Below are positions 25,720 through 33,315 of a stretch of 49,294 nucleotides of DNA, one piece after another (position 1 is the stretch's first letter; each line of letters opens with the position of its first letter). Where the stretch lies: contig JAUYSH010000106.1 of NCBI GenBank assembly GCA_030696455.1, positions 1 to 49,294 on the forward strand, read 5' to 3'. The notes beneath the pieces were generated by a model that saw nothing but the letters and a program-made list of their open reading frames with translations, was not told the origin of the DNA and made no database searches. The translations under genes and the position numbers were made by a program. The stretch is from Elusimicrobiota bacterium (GTDB lineage: Bacteria; Elusimicrobiota; Elusimicrobia; UBA1565; UBA9628).

Positions 25720-26255
25720 GGTTTTTTGGCGATGAAGGTGATCCGGACCCGGTCGCCGTCGCGCTCCATGCGCGCGGTGGCCGGGTCGGCGCCCGCCGGG
25801 AGGGGGAGCACCATGTCGTCGGTGCGGAAGAAGCGGTAACGGCTCGGCGGCTGCGACCGCGCGATCCTCAAGCGCACGGCCTTCTCATCGGCGGTCACGG
25901 AGACCTCCTTGCCGGTGGAGTCCGGAAGCTCGAGCGCCAGCGCGGTCCAGCCGGCGCCGGACTCGCTCTTGACGCGCGCGCCGGGGACGGCGGCGCCCTC
26001 GAGCCCGAGCTCGTACTTCGCCACGTCCGCCATCGGCTGGTTCGTGGAGAAGTGCTGGCGGGTGGGGTTGGGGAAGGGCTTGCCGAACATGTCCTCGTAA
26101 TTCTGATGGAGGGGGTCCGGCCACGGCTCCCGGAAGAACGACTCCCAGGTGATCTCCTCCTGGGCGGGCGGGGGAAGCCCTTCCGGCGCCCTGTGGGCGC
26201 CGCAGGCAGGGAGCAGCAGGAGCGAGACGAGCAGCGGCTTGAATGGGCCGGTCAT
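25716..26255 (-). CDS. Lipoprotein with Hsp20-like domain
   Basis: A 179-residue protein. The start at 26255 has AGGAGGT upstream and gives signal peptide and lipobox MTGPFKPLLVSLLLLPAC. Residues 75-179 resemble an alpha-crystallin/Hsp20 fold: short strands, then YRFFRTDDMVLPLPAGADPATARMERDGDRVRITF, matching the Hsp20 pattern in which a FxRxxxLP strand and a VDxxxAxxxDGVLxIxxP strand close the domain. Small heat-shock proteins are normally cytoplasmic; a lipid-anchored copy would guard the periplasm. The assignment rests on the last 45 residues and is tentative. Confidence 0.65.
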   Translation of the reverse strand: MTGPFKPLLVSLLLLPACGAHRAPEGLPPPAQEEITWESFFREPWPDPLHQNYEDMFGKPFPNPTRQHFSTNQPMADVAKYELGLEGAAVPGARVKSESGAGWTALALELPDSTGKEVSVTADEKAVRLRIARSQPPSRYRFFRTDDMVLPLPAGADPATARMERDGDRVRITFIAKKP

Positions 26256-26277
26256 CGTGACCTCCTCGACACGCTCA

Positions 26278-26283
26278 TTATAA
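26278..26283 (-). promoter_or_regulatory. -10 element of the Hsp20-like lipoprotein gene
   Basis: Perfect TATAAT on the minus strand, 22 bases before the ATG. With an AGGAGGT site between, this gene has a normal short leader, unlike the leaderless genes. Confidence 0.6.
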
Positions 26284-26438
26284 GGCGGCGGTCTGCGGTC
26301 TCCCACGGAGGAAACGAAAAGCTATTTGGATGCCGCCGTGACCGTCGTCGGCGGAAGGACGCCATATTTAATTCATCGCCCCTCCATGGCCGCGGCCCGG
26401 CGGGCGGATTAAACTATCGCCGTGGGCACGGAGGGGTC

Positions 26439-27041
26439 ATGGCGAGAACCACCGTCGTCTCCGTCGTCGCGGCGCTGCTGCTGGCGCTCGCCGTTCCCGT
26501 CAGCCCGGAGGAGGGCTGGTCCCGCAGGCTCACGGAGCTTACCGCGCAGGAGGCGATCGCGGGCTGGCCCGCCCTGGCCCACCGGACGGCGCTCATGACG
26601 ATCGAGCGCTACGGCAGGCCCGATGCGGTCTCCGAGGACGCCTTGGTCTGGCGCGGCAACGGGCCGTGGCTCAAGACGACCGTCCACAGCCGCGCCCTGA
26701 CTCGCCGCGCTTACCGGCGGGACGTGGATTTTCTCGAGAACACGGTGCGCTACGACGTGCCGCGGCGCTTTCGCGAGGACCTGGCCCGCTTCGACCCGGG
26801 GCTTTCCTGGAACGGAGCGCGGGGCGAGCTGTCGTCGCGAGCCGAGAGCGAGGAGCTGAACATGCTCGCGCTCAATCTGGCCGATGAGATCGTGTCGGGC
26901 GTGCGCGGCGTCGACGAGGTCATCGCGGTGCGCGCGCGCATCCTGCGCTTCGCGGCGTCAGGAAAGGCGTCGCCGTATCTCCGGGGCCTGAAGTTCGCTC
27001 AGTCCAGCCAGTCCCGGTCCTTGAGCTTCTTGGGCAGGTAG
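26439..27041 (+). CDS. Exported protein of unknown function
   Basis: A 200-residue protein with signal peptide MARTTVVSVVAALLLALAVP and a GGAGGGG site just upstream. The mature part is mostly helical: it contains LTAQEAIAGWPALAHRTALMTIERYGRPDAV, HSRALTRRAYRRDVDFLENTVRYDVP and LNMLALNLADEIVSG. The MIERYGxPD phrase is seen in small exported proteins that read the cell's envelope state, but I do not recognise the family. Its last 43 bases overlap the end of the convergent topoisomerase VI A gene, so the final 14 residues should be treated with care. Confidence 0.65.
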   Translation: MARTTVVSVVAALLLALAVPVSPEEGWSRRLTELTAQEAIAGWPALAHRTALMTIERYGRPDAVSEDALVWRGNGPWLKTTVHSRALTRRAYRRDVDFLENTVRYDVPRRFREDLARFDPGLSWNGARGELSSRAESEELNMLALNLADEIVSGVRGVDEVIAVRARILRFAASGKASPYLRGLKFAQSSQSRSLSFLGR

Positions 27042-28093
27042 GTCTTGGTCAGGTACTGGAAGTCCTTGTTGGCGAGCGCGTCGAGCTCGTACTTGAGGCC
27101 GCTGGTGAGCATTCGCTTGATCTCGACCTGCCACTCCTTCTTCTGGAACCACGCGTAGTTCATCAACTCCTTGGCGCGGCTGATGTCCTTGTCGTTGAGC
27201 TTGATGCCGACGTTGCGCGGCAGGTCGTAGGACTCCGGGTCGGCGGAGGAGAGTCCGATGAACTTGGCGTCGGGGATCGCCATGCGCTGGCTCTCGAACG
27301 CAAGATTGATGGATCCTTGCTTGACGACGGAGTAAATGTAGTACCCCCAAGGGTCGTTGTCGACGAGGACATAGACCGGGAGTTTTTTCTCCTCGTGGAG
27401 CCGTCGAGCGAGCCGCCTGACTCCTCGCGGCGGCTGCCCGTTGCCCGTCAAGAGGATGCAGTTGTATTTCCGCCAGAACTTGTCCTCGGCGAGGCGGTTC
27501 CACTGCGTTCCCTTCTCGATGAGCAGGACGAAGTCGGCGGTGCACTTCTTGATCTTGAGGTACTCTTCCTCGACGATCGACGGCACGGAATATCCGCCCT
27601 TGCCGAGCTTGGCGCAGTCCACCTTGTCGCCGTCGTCCTCGAAGACGACCGGGCCGATGATGGTGCCCGCGTTCTCGGCGCGCACGTGGAACTCCTCGCG
27701 CAGCGCCGAGAGACCGACCTCGAGGTCCTCGATGACCGGGTCGGACTCCGCCTGGTCGTCGAAGGTGTTCTCGTGGGAGTCGCCCATCGTGTGCTTCGTT
27801 CTGTAATAGATTTCGCGCAGGCTCGTCGTCAGGTCCGCCTTCTGCAGCTCGTTGAGCGCGTCGGCCACGAGCATGGTCTGCATGAACTTCTTGGCCATGC
27901 CGACGTTGAAGAACGTGCGCATCTGCTTGTTCTTGCCCATCTCGATGAAGCCCTTCTTGACGTTGAAGGTGACGTTCGAGAGGGAGCGCACCGGGATCGC
28001 GATCGCGGGATCCTTCTTGCGGGCCGCCGCGTCGATGACGAGATCGGCCAGGCCGACCAGCTTCTTTTCTACCGCCGGATGTCTCTTGGCCAT
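26999..28093 (-). CDS. top6A: DNA topoisomerase VI subunit A
   Basis: A 364-residue Spo11/Top6A-type nuclease subunit that makes two-ended breaks in an A2B2 type IIB topoisomerase. The catalytic domain has LREIYYRTKH, where Tyr97 is the expected nucleophile (second of the Tyr pair). The Toprim domain has DFVLLIEKGTQWNRL and YVLVDNDPWGYYIYS, with the metal-binding acidic residues intact. The start is 3 bases after the B-subunit stop. Topoisomerase VI is universal in archaea and plants but scattered in bacteria. Some codons around 27290-27480 are less GC-biased. Confidence 0.95.
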   Translation of the reverse strand: MAKRHPAVEKKLVGLADLVIDAAARKKDPAIAIPVRSLSNVTFNVKKGFIEMGKNKQMRTFFNVGMAKKFMQTMLVADALNELQKADLTTSLREIYYRTKHTMGDSHENTFDDQAESDPVIEDLEVGLSALREEFHVRAENAGTIIGPVVFEDDGDKVDCAKLGKGGYSVPSIVEEEYLKIKKCTADFVLLIEKGTQWNRLAEDKFWRKYNCILLTGNGQPPRGVRRLARRLHEEKKLPVYVLVDNDPWGYYIYSVVKQGSINLAFESQRMAIPDAKFIGLSSADPESYDLPRNVGIKLNDKDISRAKELMNYAWFQKKEWQVEIKRMLTSGLKYELDALANKDFQYLTKTYLPKKLKDRDWLD

Positions 28094-28096
28094 GAT

Positions 28097-30034
28097 CTAT
28101 TTTTTCTTCTTTTTGGCGGGCTTGGATTTCTTCGCCGGCTTCGCCTTCGCTTTGGCCGTCGGCTTTTTCGACGCCTTCTTGGCCTTGCCTGCCTTGGCGG
28201 CGGGAGCCTCGGCGGCGGGCGCGGGGGCGGCCTCGGTCACGGTGACGGGCCCCTCGACGGGCACCTCGCCCTCGATGCCTTCCGGGGTGACGATGATCGA
28301 GTGGGGCAGGCCGTGCGGGCCCGCGTTCTTGTCGAGCAGCGCGTCGGTCTTCATGCCGCCGGTGACCTTCTTGGCGATCTCGGTGAGCTGGGAACGCAGC
28401 TTGCTCTCGGCGATGTTGCCGCCCTTGAGGCGCTTGCAGGCTCCCACGACCTCCTCGATGTACAGCTCGAAGATGTCGCGGCGCTTGCTCTCGGCGTGGG
28501 CGCGCGCGCGGCGCTTGATGAACACGCCCAGGCGCCGTCCGGCCTCGCGCAGCGCGAGCGTGATCTCCTTGCGGATCTCGTCGTAGTCGGCGATGGCCTC
28601 CTTCGACTCGCTCGTGAAGGGGACCCAGACCGAGGCCATGTGCACGAACACCACCATGGGGCCGGCCGGGGGCGCTCCGCGGGACTGCGGTATGCCGTAG
28701 TTCTTCCAGGTGGTGTCGAGCACGGCCTTGAAGGTCGAGCACGCCGACTGCTGGTAGAGAAGGGGGACGCGGTTGGCGAAGCGCATCACGCGCGCCAGCT
28801 CGTTGTCGTCGTTGCCGTGAGACTCGCCCTCGGCGAGCGGCGCCTTCTGCGCGTTGGCGGCGTCGAGCGCCGCCTGCTCGGGCCCGCGCCCCCACGCCAG
28901 CCCCGCCTCGATGACGAAGGGGTTGCCGCGGTAAACCGCCGGCGGGCGAGTCACGGCGGTGTAGAAATCGCCCTTGATCTGCTTGAACAGGCCCGCGAGG
29001 ATGGCCTTCTCGCCGATGGGGGAAAGGCAGTTGGTGGGCGGCGCCATCAGCTTGGTGGCCTGGATGGTCTTGAACAGTTTCTCGGCCTCGTGGCCGACGA
29101 CGTCGCGCGGGCGCTTCTTCGGGGATATCCCCGCCGCCTTGCAGATATCGGTCGCGGTCTCCGTGGAGACGCGGGAGAAGTCGGCGGACAGGAAGCCGGC
29201 GAGCCAGTGGCTCTTGGTGTCCTGGAGCATCTTGAGCAGCATGCCGAGCTCGATGCCGTACGGATGCGGCTTGATCTCCTTGGGCGGCTCGGGGTTGTGC
29301 TGGATGGTGCGCGGGTACACCTTGATCTCGCCGTCGGGGGCATGGTAGGTGAACTGTGCGTGTGGATTAGAAATGGCGGAGAGCTCCATGTACTCGTCCA
29401 CGGATGCCCGGCCCTTCTGGTACTTGCCCTCGAGCTCGATCGTCACCTGGGTCCCGCGATGGGCTTCCCATTCGATCTGCTTTTTCTCCAGGATGATCGG
29501 CTCGTTCTTCTTCGTGTCGATCTGCACCTCGAAGTAGTGCGCGGGCTGCTTCTCGCCGGTGCGGGAGATGATCTTGACCGGCTTGCCCGTGGTGAGCTGG
29601 CCGTACATCCCGGCGGCGGAGATGCCGATGCCCTGCTGGCCCCGGCTCATGCGCAGGCGGTGGAACTTGGAGCCATATAAGAGTTTCGCGAAGATACGGG
29701 GGATCACTTCGCGCACGATGCCCGGGCCGTAGTCGATGATGGTGACCCGGAAGCGCGTCGCCTGGGAGACGGCGGGCGCGGGATTGCCGCCCTCGCCGAC
29801 GGCCTCGAGCTTGACGACGATCTCGGGGAGGATGCCGGCCTCCTCGGAGGCGTCGAGCGCGTTGTCGACCGCTTCCTTGACGCAGGTGAGCAGGGCTTTG
29901 CGCGGGTTGTCGAAGCCGAGCAGGTGCCGGTTCTTAGTGAAGAATTCCGATACGGAGATCTCGCGCTGCTGCTTGCCCATCTCGTCGGCGGTCTTGCCGG
30001 CGGGGCGGGGCTTGGAGTTGGTTTTGGTGGTCAT
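28097..30034 (-). CDS. top6B: DNA topoisomerase VI subunit B with Lys/Ala-rich tail
   Basis: A 645-residue GHKL ATPase subunit. Motifs: KEAVDNALDASEEAG (Mg/ATP), IIDYGPGIV, GQQGIGISAAGMYGQLTTG, and a transducer Lys in the later EIKPHPYGIE region. About the last 45 residues are almost only Ala, Lys and Pro (for example KAKAKPAKKSKPAKKKKK), like histone H1 or bacterial H1-like proteins; archaeal subunits lack such a tail. It would add non-specific DNA binding. Minus-strand TAGTAT (30049-30044) lies 9 bases before the ATG. Confidence 0.95.
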   Translation of the reverse strand: MTTKTNSKPRPAGKTADEMGKQQREISVSEFFTKNRHLLGFDNPRKALLTCVKEAVDNALDASEEAGILPEIVVKLEAVGEGGNPAPAVSQATRFRVTIIDYGPGIVREVIPRIFAKLLYGSKFHRLRMSRGQQGIGISAAGMYGQLTTGKPVKIISRTGEKQPAHYFEVQIDTKKNEPIILEKKQIEWEAHRGTQVTIELEGKYQKGRASVDEYMELSAISNPHAQFTYHAPDGEIKVYPRTIQHNPEPPKEIKPHPYGIELGMLLKMLQDTKSHWLAGFLSADFSRVSTETATDICKAAGISPKKRPRDVVGHEAEKLFKTIQATKLMAPPTNCLSPIGEKAILAGLFKQIKGDFYTAVTRPPAVYRGNPFVIEAGLAWGRGPEQAALDAANAQKAPLAEGESHGNDDNELARVMRFANRVPLLYQQSACSTFKAVLDTTWKNYGIPQSRGAPPAGPMVVFVHMASVWVPFTSESKEAIADYDEIRKEITLALREAGRRLGVFIKRRARAHAESKRRDIFELYIEEVVGACKRLKGGNIAESKLRSQLTEIAKKVTGGMKTDALLDKNAGPHGLPHSIIVTPEGIEGEVPVEGPVTVTEAAPAPAAEAPAAKAGKAKKASKKPTAKAKAKPAKKSKPAKKKKK

Positions 30035-30088
30035 CGAGCGGGAATACTAGCAAAGGAACGGGCGCAGCACACGTCCTTACTTCGTGTT

Positions 30089-31066
30089 TTAAAGGGGAAG
30101 ACGGATGCCGGCGCCCCGCTGAAGGGCCCGGCGGTGGACGAGGACGGCCGCCGCCATGTCCTCGAGGGCGAGGCCGAGGTTGATGCTCATCGTGCGCTGT
30201 TCATAAGAGGTGCGCCCCTTCTTCGGGCCGCAGGCGAGCTCGCCCAGGTCGGCGTAGGGCCGAGGGGTCTTGAGGAAGTAGCCGGCGTCCTTGTAGTAGC
30301 CGAACTGGGCATGATCGTCGGTGGCCAGGCGGTCGATCTGGCGCAGGGCGGCGGGCGTCCAGTACGAGTCGAAGTCCACGGGGCTGGCGAACGCGCCCGG
30401 CGCGAGCCAGCCCGCCTCGATCACCGGACGGGGCTTTTTCAGGATCGGGCCGCTGGTGACGACGAGGTCGAGGCCGCGCACCGCGTCCTCGGGCCGGGCC
30501 ACGGCCTCGATCTCGAGGCCGAGCCGAAGCCCCATCTCGCGGGCGAAGCGCTTGGCCGTCTCGGGGCGGACGTCGTAGGCCTTCACGCGGCGCAGGCGGA
30601 ACACCGCGGCCAGCGCCTCCAGGTTGCTTCGCCCCTGCACGCCGCACGCGACGATTCCCGCGCTCTCGCTGTCCGGGCGGGCGAGGAATTTCGCCGCGAC
30701 CGCCGTCGCGGCCCCCGTGCGCTGGGCCGTGATCCAGGTCCCGTCCATCACGCACGTCGGGGCGCCGGTGGCCGGGTCGTTGAGGACGATGAGGCCGTGG
30801 ATATAAGGGAGGCCCTTCTTCTGGTTCTGCGGATAGCCCGAGACCCACTTGAGGCCGGCTGCGCCCATGCTCGGGATGTAGGCGGGCATCGCGTGGATGA
30901 AGGCGTCCGGGCGCGGATGAATGCCCGGCTTGGGCGGCATCTCCACCCGCCCGCGTCCCTTCTCCTTGAACATGCGCTCGAGGGCGGCGATGATGTCGGC
31001 CATCGACGGGCCTACGGCGGCCACGTCCTCGCGCGAGAGGTACAGCAGGCCGGGGCTCTTCCTCAT
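30089..31066 (-). CDS. Ornithine cyclodeaminase/mu-crystallin family protein
   Basis: A 325-residue NAD(P)-dependent enzyme. LYLSREDVAAVGPSMADIIAALE at the N-terminus, KPGIHPRPDAFIHAMPAYIP, the RTGAATAVAAKFLA substrate-binding helix and the SAGIVACGVQGRSNLEAL Rossmann motif (GVQGxxN instead of GxGxQ) are typical. Members include ornithine cyclodeaminase, alanine dehydrogenase of archaea, and ketimine reductases, so the reaction is uncertain. The ATG shares one base with the era stop (TGATG), showing translational coupling. Confidence 0.85.
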   Translation of the reverse strand: MRKSPGLLYLSREDVAAVGPSMADIIAALERMFKEKGRGRVEMPPKPGIHPRPDAFIHAMPAYIPSMGAAGLKWVSGYPQNQKKGLPYIHGLIVLNDPATGAPTCVMDGTWITAQRTGAATAVAAKFLARPDSESAGIVACGVQGRSNLEALAAVFRLRRVKAYDVRPETAKRFAREMGLRLGLEIEAVARPEDAVRGLDLVVTSGPILKKPRPVIEAGWLAPGAFASPVDFDSYWTPAALRQIDRLATDDHAQFGYYKDAGYFLKTPRPYADLGELACGPKKGRTSYEQRTMSINLGLALEDMAAAVLVHRRALQRGAGIRLPL

Positions 31067-31959
31067 CAGGTGGTGTAGCCGAACTCCTTGAGGGAGCGCG
31101 GGTCCTTGCGCCAGTCCTTGCGCACCTTGATCCACAGCTCGAGGTTGACCTCGCGGCCGAGGAAGGCCTCGAGCATCGCCTGCGAGCGCTCGGTCAGGCG
31201 GTGCAGGTCCTTGCCGCCCTTGCCGATGATGATGCCCTTCTGGCCGTCGCGCTCCACATAGAGGGTCGCGAACACGTCGTCGGGCCGGCCCTGGTTCTCG
31301 CGGAAGGTCTCGACGACGACGGCGACGGCGTGGGGGATCTCGTCGTGATAGAGGTCGAAGACCTGTTCTCGAACTATTTCGGTTGCGAAAAAGCGTTCCC
31401 AGCGGTCGGAGAGCTGTCCCTTGTCGTAGAAAGGCTCGCTCTCGGGCAGGCGCGAGAGGATCTCGGCCTTCAGCTCCTCGACCCCTTGGCCCTTGAGCGC
31501 GGAGATGCGGAAGACCTTTTCAGGATTGAGCGCGACGGAGTACGACTTCTCGATCGCCGCGAGCTTCGTCTCGGCGACGTCGCGGTCGCACTTGTTGATC
31601 ACGAGGAGGACCGGCGTGCCGGGGCGCACGAAGGTGTTGCCGACCTTCTCGGGGTTGGCCTCCACGGCGTCCACCATGTACACGACGAGGTCGGCGTCGT
31701 CGCGGATCGCGCGGGTCGACTCGACGCGCAGGCTCTTCTGCAGGCCGTCGGAGGGCTCGTCGATGAGGCCCGGCGTGTCGAGGAAGCAGGCCTGAAAATC
31801 CTCGCCCTCGAGTATGCCCAAGATCTTGTGGCGCGTCGTCTGCGGCTTATGCGACACGATCGAAAGCTTGAACTTCAGCAGCGCGTTCATGAGCGTCGAT
31901 TTGCCGACGTTGGGGCGTCCGGCGAGCGCGACGAATCCGGCTTTGTGGGGGGTGGCCAA
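31066..31959 (-). CDS. era: GTPase Era
   Basis: A 297-residue GTPase that binds 16S rRNA and assists 30S assembly. G1 is GRPNVGKST (14-22), G3 DTPGL (61-65), G4 NKCD; the KH domain has GKGGKDLHRLTERSQAMLEAFLGR and the tail ends RSLKEFGYTT. The start codon is TTG: no earlier or suitable later ATG exists, and minus-strand TAGACT lies 7 bases before it, which fits a leaderless message with a rare start codon. Downstream is the cyclodeaminase-like gene. Confidence 0.95.
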   Translation of the reverse strand: MATPHKAGFVALAGRPNVGKSTLMNALLKFKLSIVSHKPQTTRHKILGILEGEDFQACFLDTPGLIDEPSDGLQKSLRVESTRAIRDDADLVVYMVDAVEANPEKVGNTFVRPGTPVLLVINKCDRDVAETKLAAIEKSYSVALNPEKVFRISALKGQGVEELKAEILSRLPESEPFYDKGQLSDRWERFFATEIVREQVFDLYHDEIPHAVAVVVETFRENQGRPDDVFATLYVERDGQKGIIIGKGGKDLHRLTERSQAMLEAFLGREVNLELWIKVRKDWRKDPRSLKEFGYTT

Positions 31960-31966
31960 GGACGCT

Positions 31967-31972
31967 AGTCTA
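31967..31972 (-). promoter_or_regulatory. -10 element of era
   Basis: TAGACT, 7 bases before the TTG start at 31959. No convincing -35. It lies between the era start and the stop of the exported protein gene upstream. Confidence 0.55.
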
Positions 31973-31981
31973 GCAATTGCG

Positions 31982-33139
31982 CTAACGCGGGATATAGGCG
32001 CCGCCCGCGAGGGCGGCCGCCTCGAGGAAGCGGATCGTGGCGAGCGTCTCCTCGTCGCGGGTCAGCTTCTTGAGCCCGATCTTCTTGGCGGTGCCGATGA
32101 ACACCTCGACGGGGGGTGCGAGGTAGGCGGAGTAGGGCACGCCGCGCATGCCGTGAAAGTCCATCGAGATCGCGCCGAAGTTCTTGATGCGCCCGTCGGC
32201 GCGCGCGGCGGCGAGCGCGGGCGCGTCGAGGTCGAAGAGGTTGAGCGCGTAACCCATGCGCGTGGGGAAGAACAGGATCTCGCCGTTGCTCGCGTCGAGC
32301 GGGACGTAGCCGCCGTGCTGCGCGCTCTGGAAGAAGTAGACCTTCTGGTTGCGGTCCGCGTTCATGTCGTAGCGCGCGGCGATGTCGCCCATCGTCGCGC
32401 GGATGCCGGTCCCGACGTAGTCCTCGCGCCGCCCGCCGTGAAGATTGAAATGGAAGCCGATGTTGGCGACGCCGCGGGCCTTCTTGATGCGCTCGACGGC
32501 GGCGTCGGCTTCCTTCGTCACGTGGTCCTTGAAGGCGGCCTTGCTCAGCTTCGAGGCGCGCGCCGCTTCGATCTCCGCGCGCACGCCGGGGGCCACCTGC
32601 CCCCAGAGGTCGATCTTCGCGAACTCGCGGTCGAGGCGTTCGGCCTCGCTCGCCGGGGGAGCCTCCTCGGCCTTCTTGCCGCCGAAAGGGTTGGCCATGC
32701 TCTTGAGCATGCCCAGGATCTTGGTCTTGAAGGAGGGCTGATTTTGCTCCACGGGCGACGCGGCGGCCCCGGGGGACCCTTCGGGCGCGTCCGGCGTCGC
32801 GGCGGCGGAAAGAACGGGGCGCGCGGCGGTGGCGTTCTCCGCGCGCGCCGTCGCCGGCGCGATCGCGACCGGAACGAGAGCGGCGGGCGACGCGACGGCC
32901 GAGACCGCCGAGACCGGCAGCGGCGCCGGCAATGCCTGCGGCGTGAGGCCGGACGGCGCGGCGAGCGCGGCGTTGAGCCCCGGCGTCATCGTGGCGCCGA
33001 GCGCCGGCCCGCTCATCGGGCTCAGCGACGTCTGCAGCGAGATCTTCGGCACGTTCGCGTTCGACCCGGCTTCGGCGGACACGGCCACGCCCGCATGGGC
33101 GGGAAGGGCGAGGGTCAACAGCAGCAATGCCGAGTGCAT
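31982..33139 (-). CDS. Exported Ala/Pro-rich protein of unknown function
   Basis: A 385-residue protein. Signal peptide MHSALLLLTLALPAHA is followed by about 120 residues dominated by Ala, Pro, Val and Ser, then a helical Lys-rich stretch (residues 145-225) and a conserved-looking C-terminal domain: NIGFHFNLHGGRREDYVG, YDMNADRNQKVYFFQSAQ, GEILFFPTRMGYALNLFDLD, and AISMDFHGMRGVPYSAYL. His residues in HFNLHGG and DFHGMRG could form a catalytic or metal site, but I recognise no family. TATGCT is 7 bases before the ATG. The layout (signal, Ala/Pro region, folded domain) equals that of the PPK2-like protein. Confidence 0.75.
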   Translation of the reverse strand: MHSALLLLTLALPAHAGVAVSAEAGSNANVPKISLQTSLSPMSGPALGATMTPGLNAALAAPSGLTPQALPAPLPVSAVSAVASPAALVPVAIAPATARAENATAARPVLSAAATPDAPEGSPGAAASPVEQNQPSFKTKILGMLKSMANPFGGKKAEEAPPASEAERLDREFAKIDLWGQVAPGVRAEIEAARASKLSKAAFKDHVTKEADAAVERIKKARGVANIGFHFNLHGGRREDYVGTGIRATMGDIAARYDMNADRNQKVYFFQSAQHGGYVPLDASNGEILFFPTRMGYALNLFDLDAPALAAARADGRIKNFGAISMDFHGMRGVPYSAYLAPPVEVFIGTAKKIGLKKLTRDEETLATIRFLEAAALAGGAYIPR

Positions 33140-33146
33140 GACTTAG

Positions 33147-33152
33147 AGCATA
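33147..33152 (-). promoter_or_regulatory. -10 element of the exported Ala/Pro-rich protein
   Basis: TATGCT on the minus strand, 7 bases before the ATG at 33139; no Shine-Dalgarno sequence. The adjoining 33200-33300 segment is AT-rich (AATAATAATAAG) and probably holds the divergent promoter of the HNH gene, but no clear hexamer pair is seen there. Confidence 0.5.
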
Positions 33153-33315
33153 GGGCGAGAGAGGTATTTTTGCCAGGGGCCCTTCGGCCTTGGCGGCTCT
33201 GGGCCCTCGTTTTGAGAAAAAATCCTTAATAATAATAAGCAGATTCCACTTTTGAAAAAACGAGGAGTAATTATAGGGACGGTAGGGAACAAAACAGGGG
33301 GTTCGATCGTATGAG

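Noticed and set aside
30060-30088. Hairpin ACACG...CGTGT followed by TTTT as a plus-strand terminator
   Set aside because: Only five pairs, and no plus-strand gene ends there.
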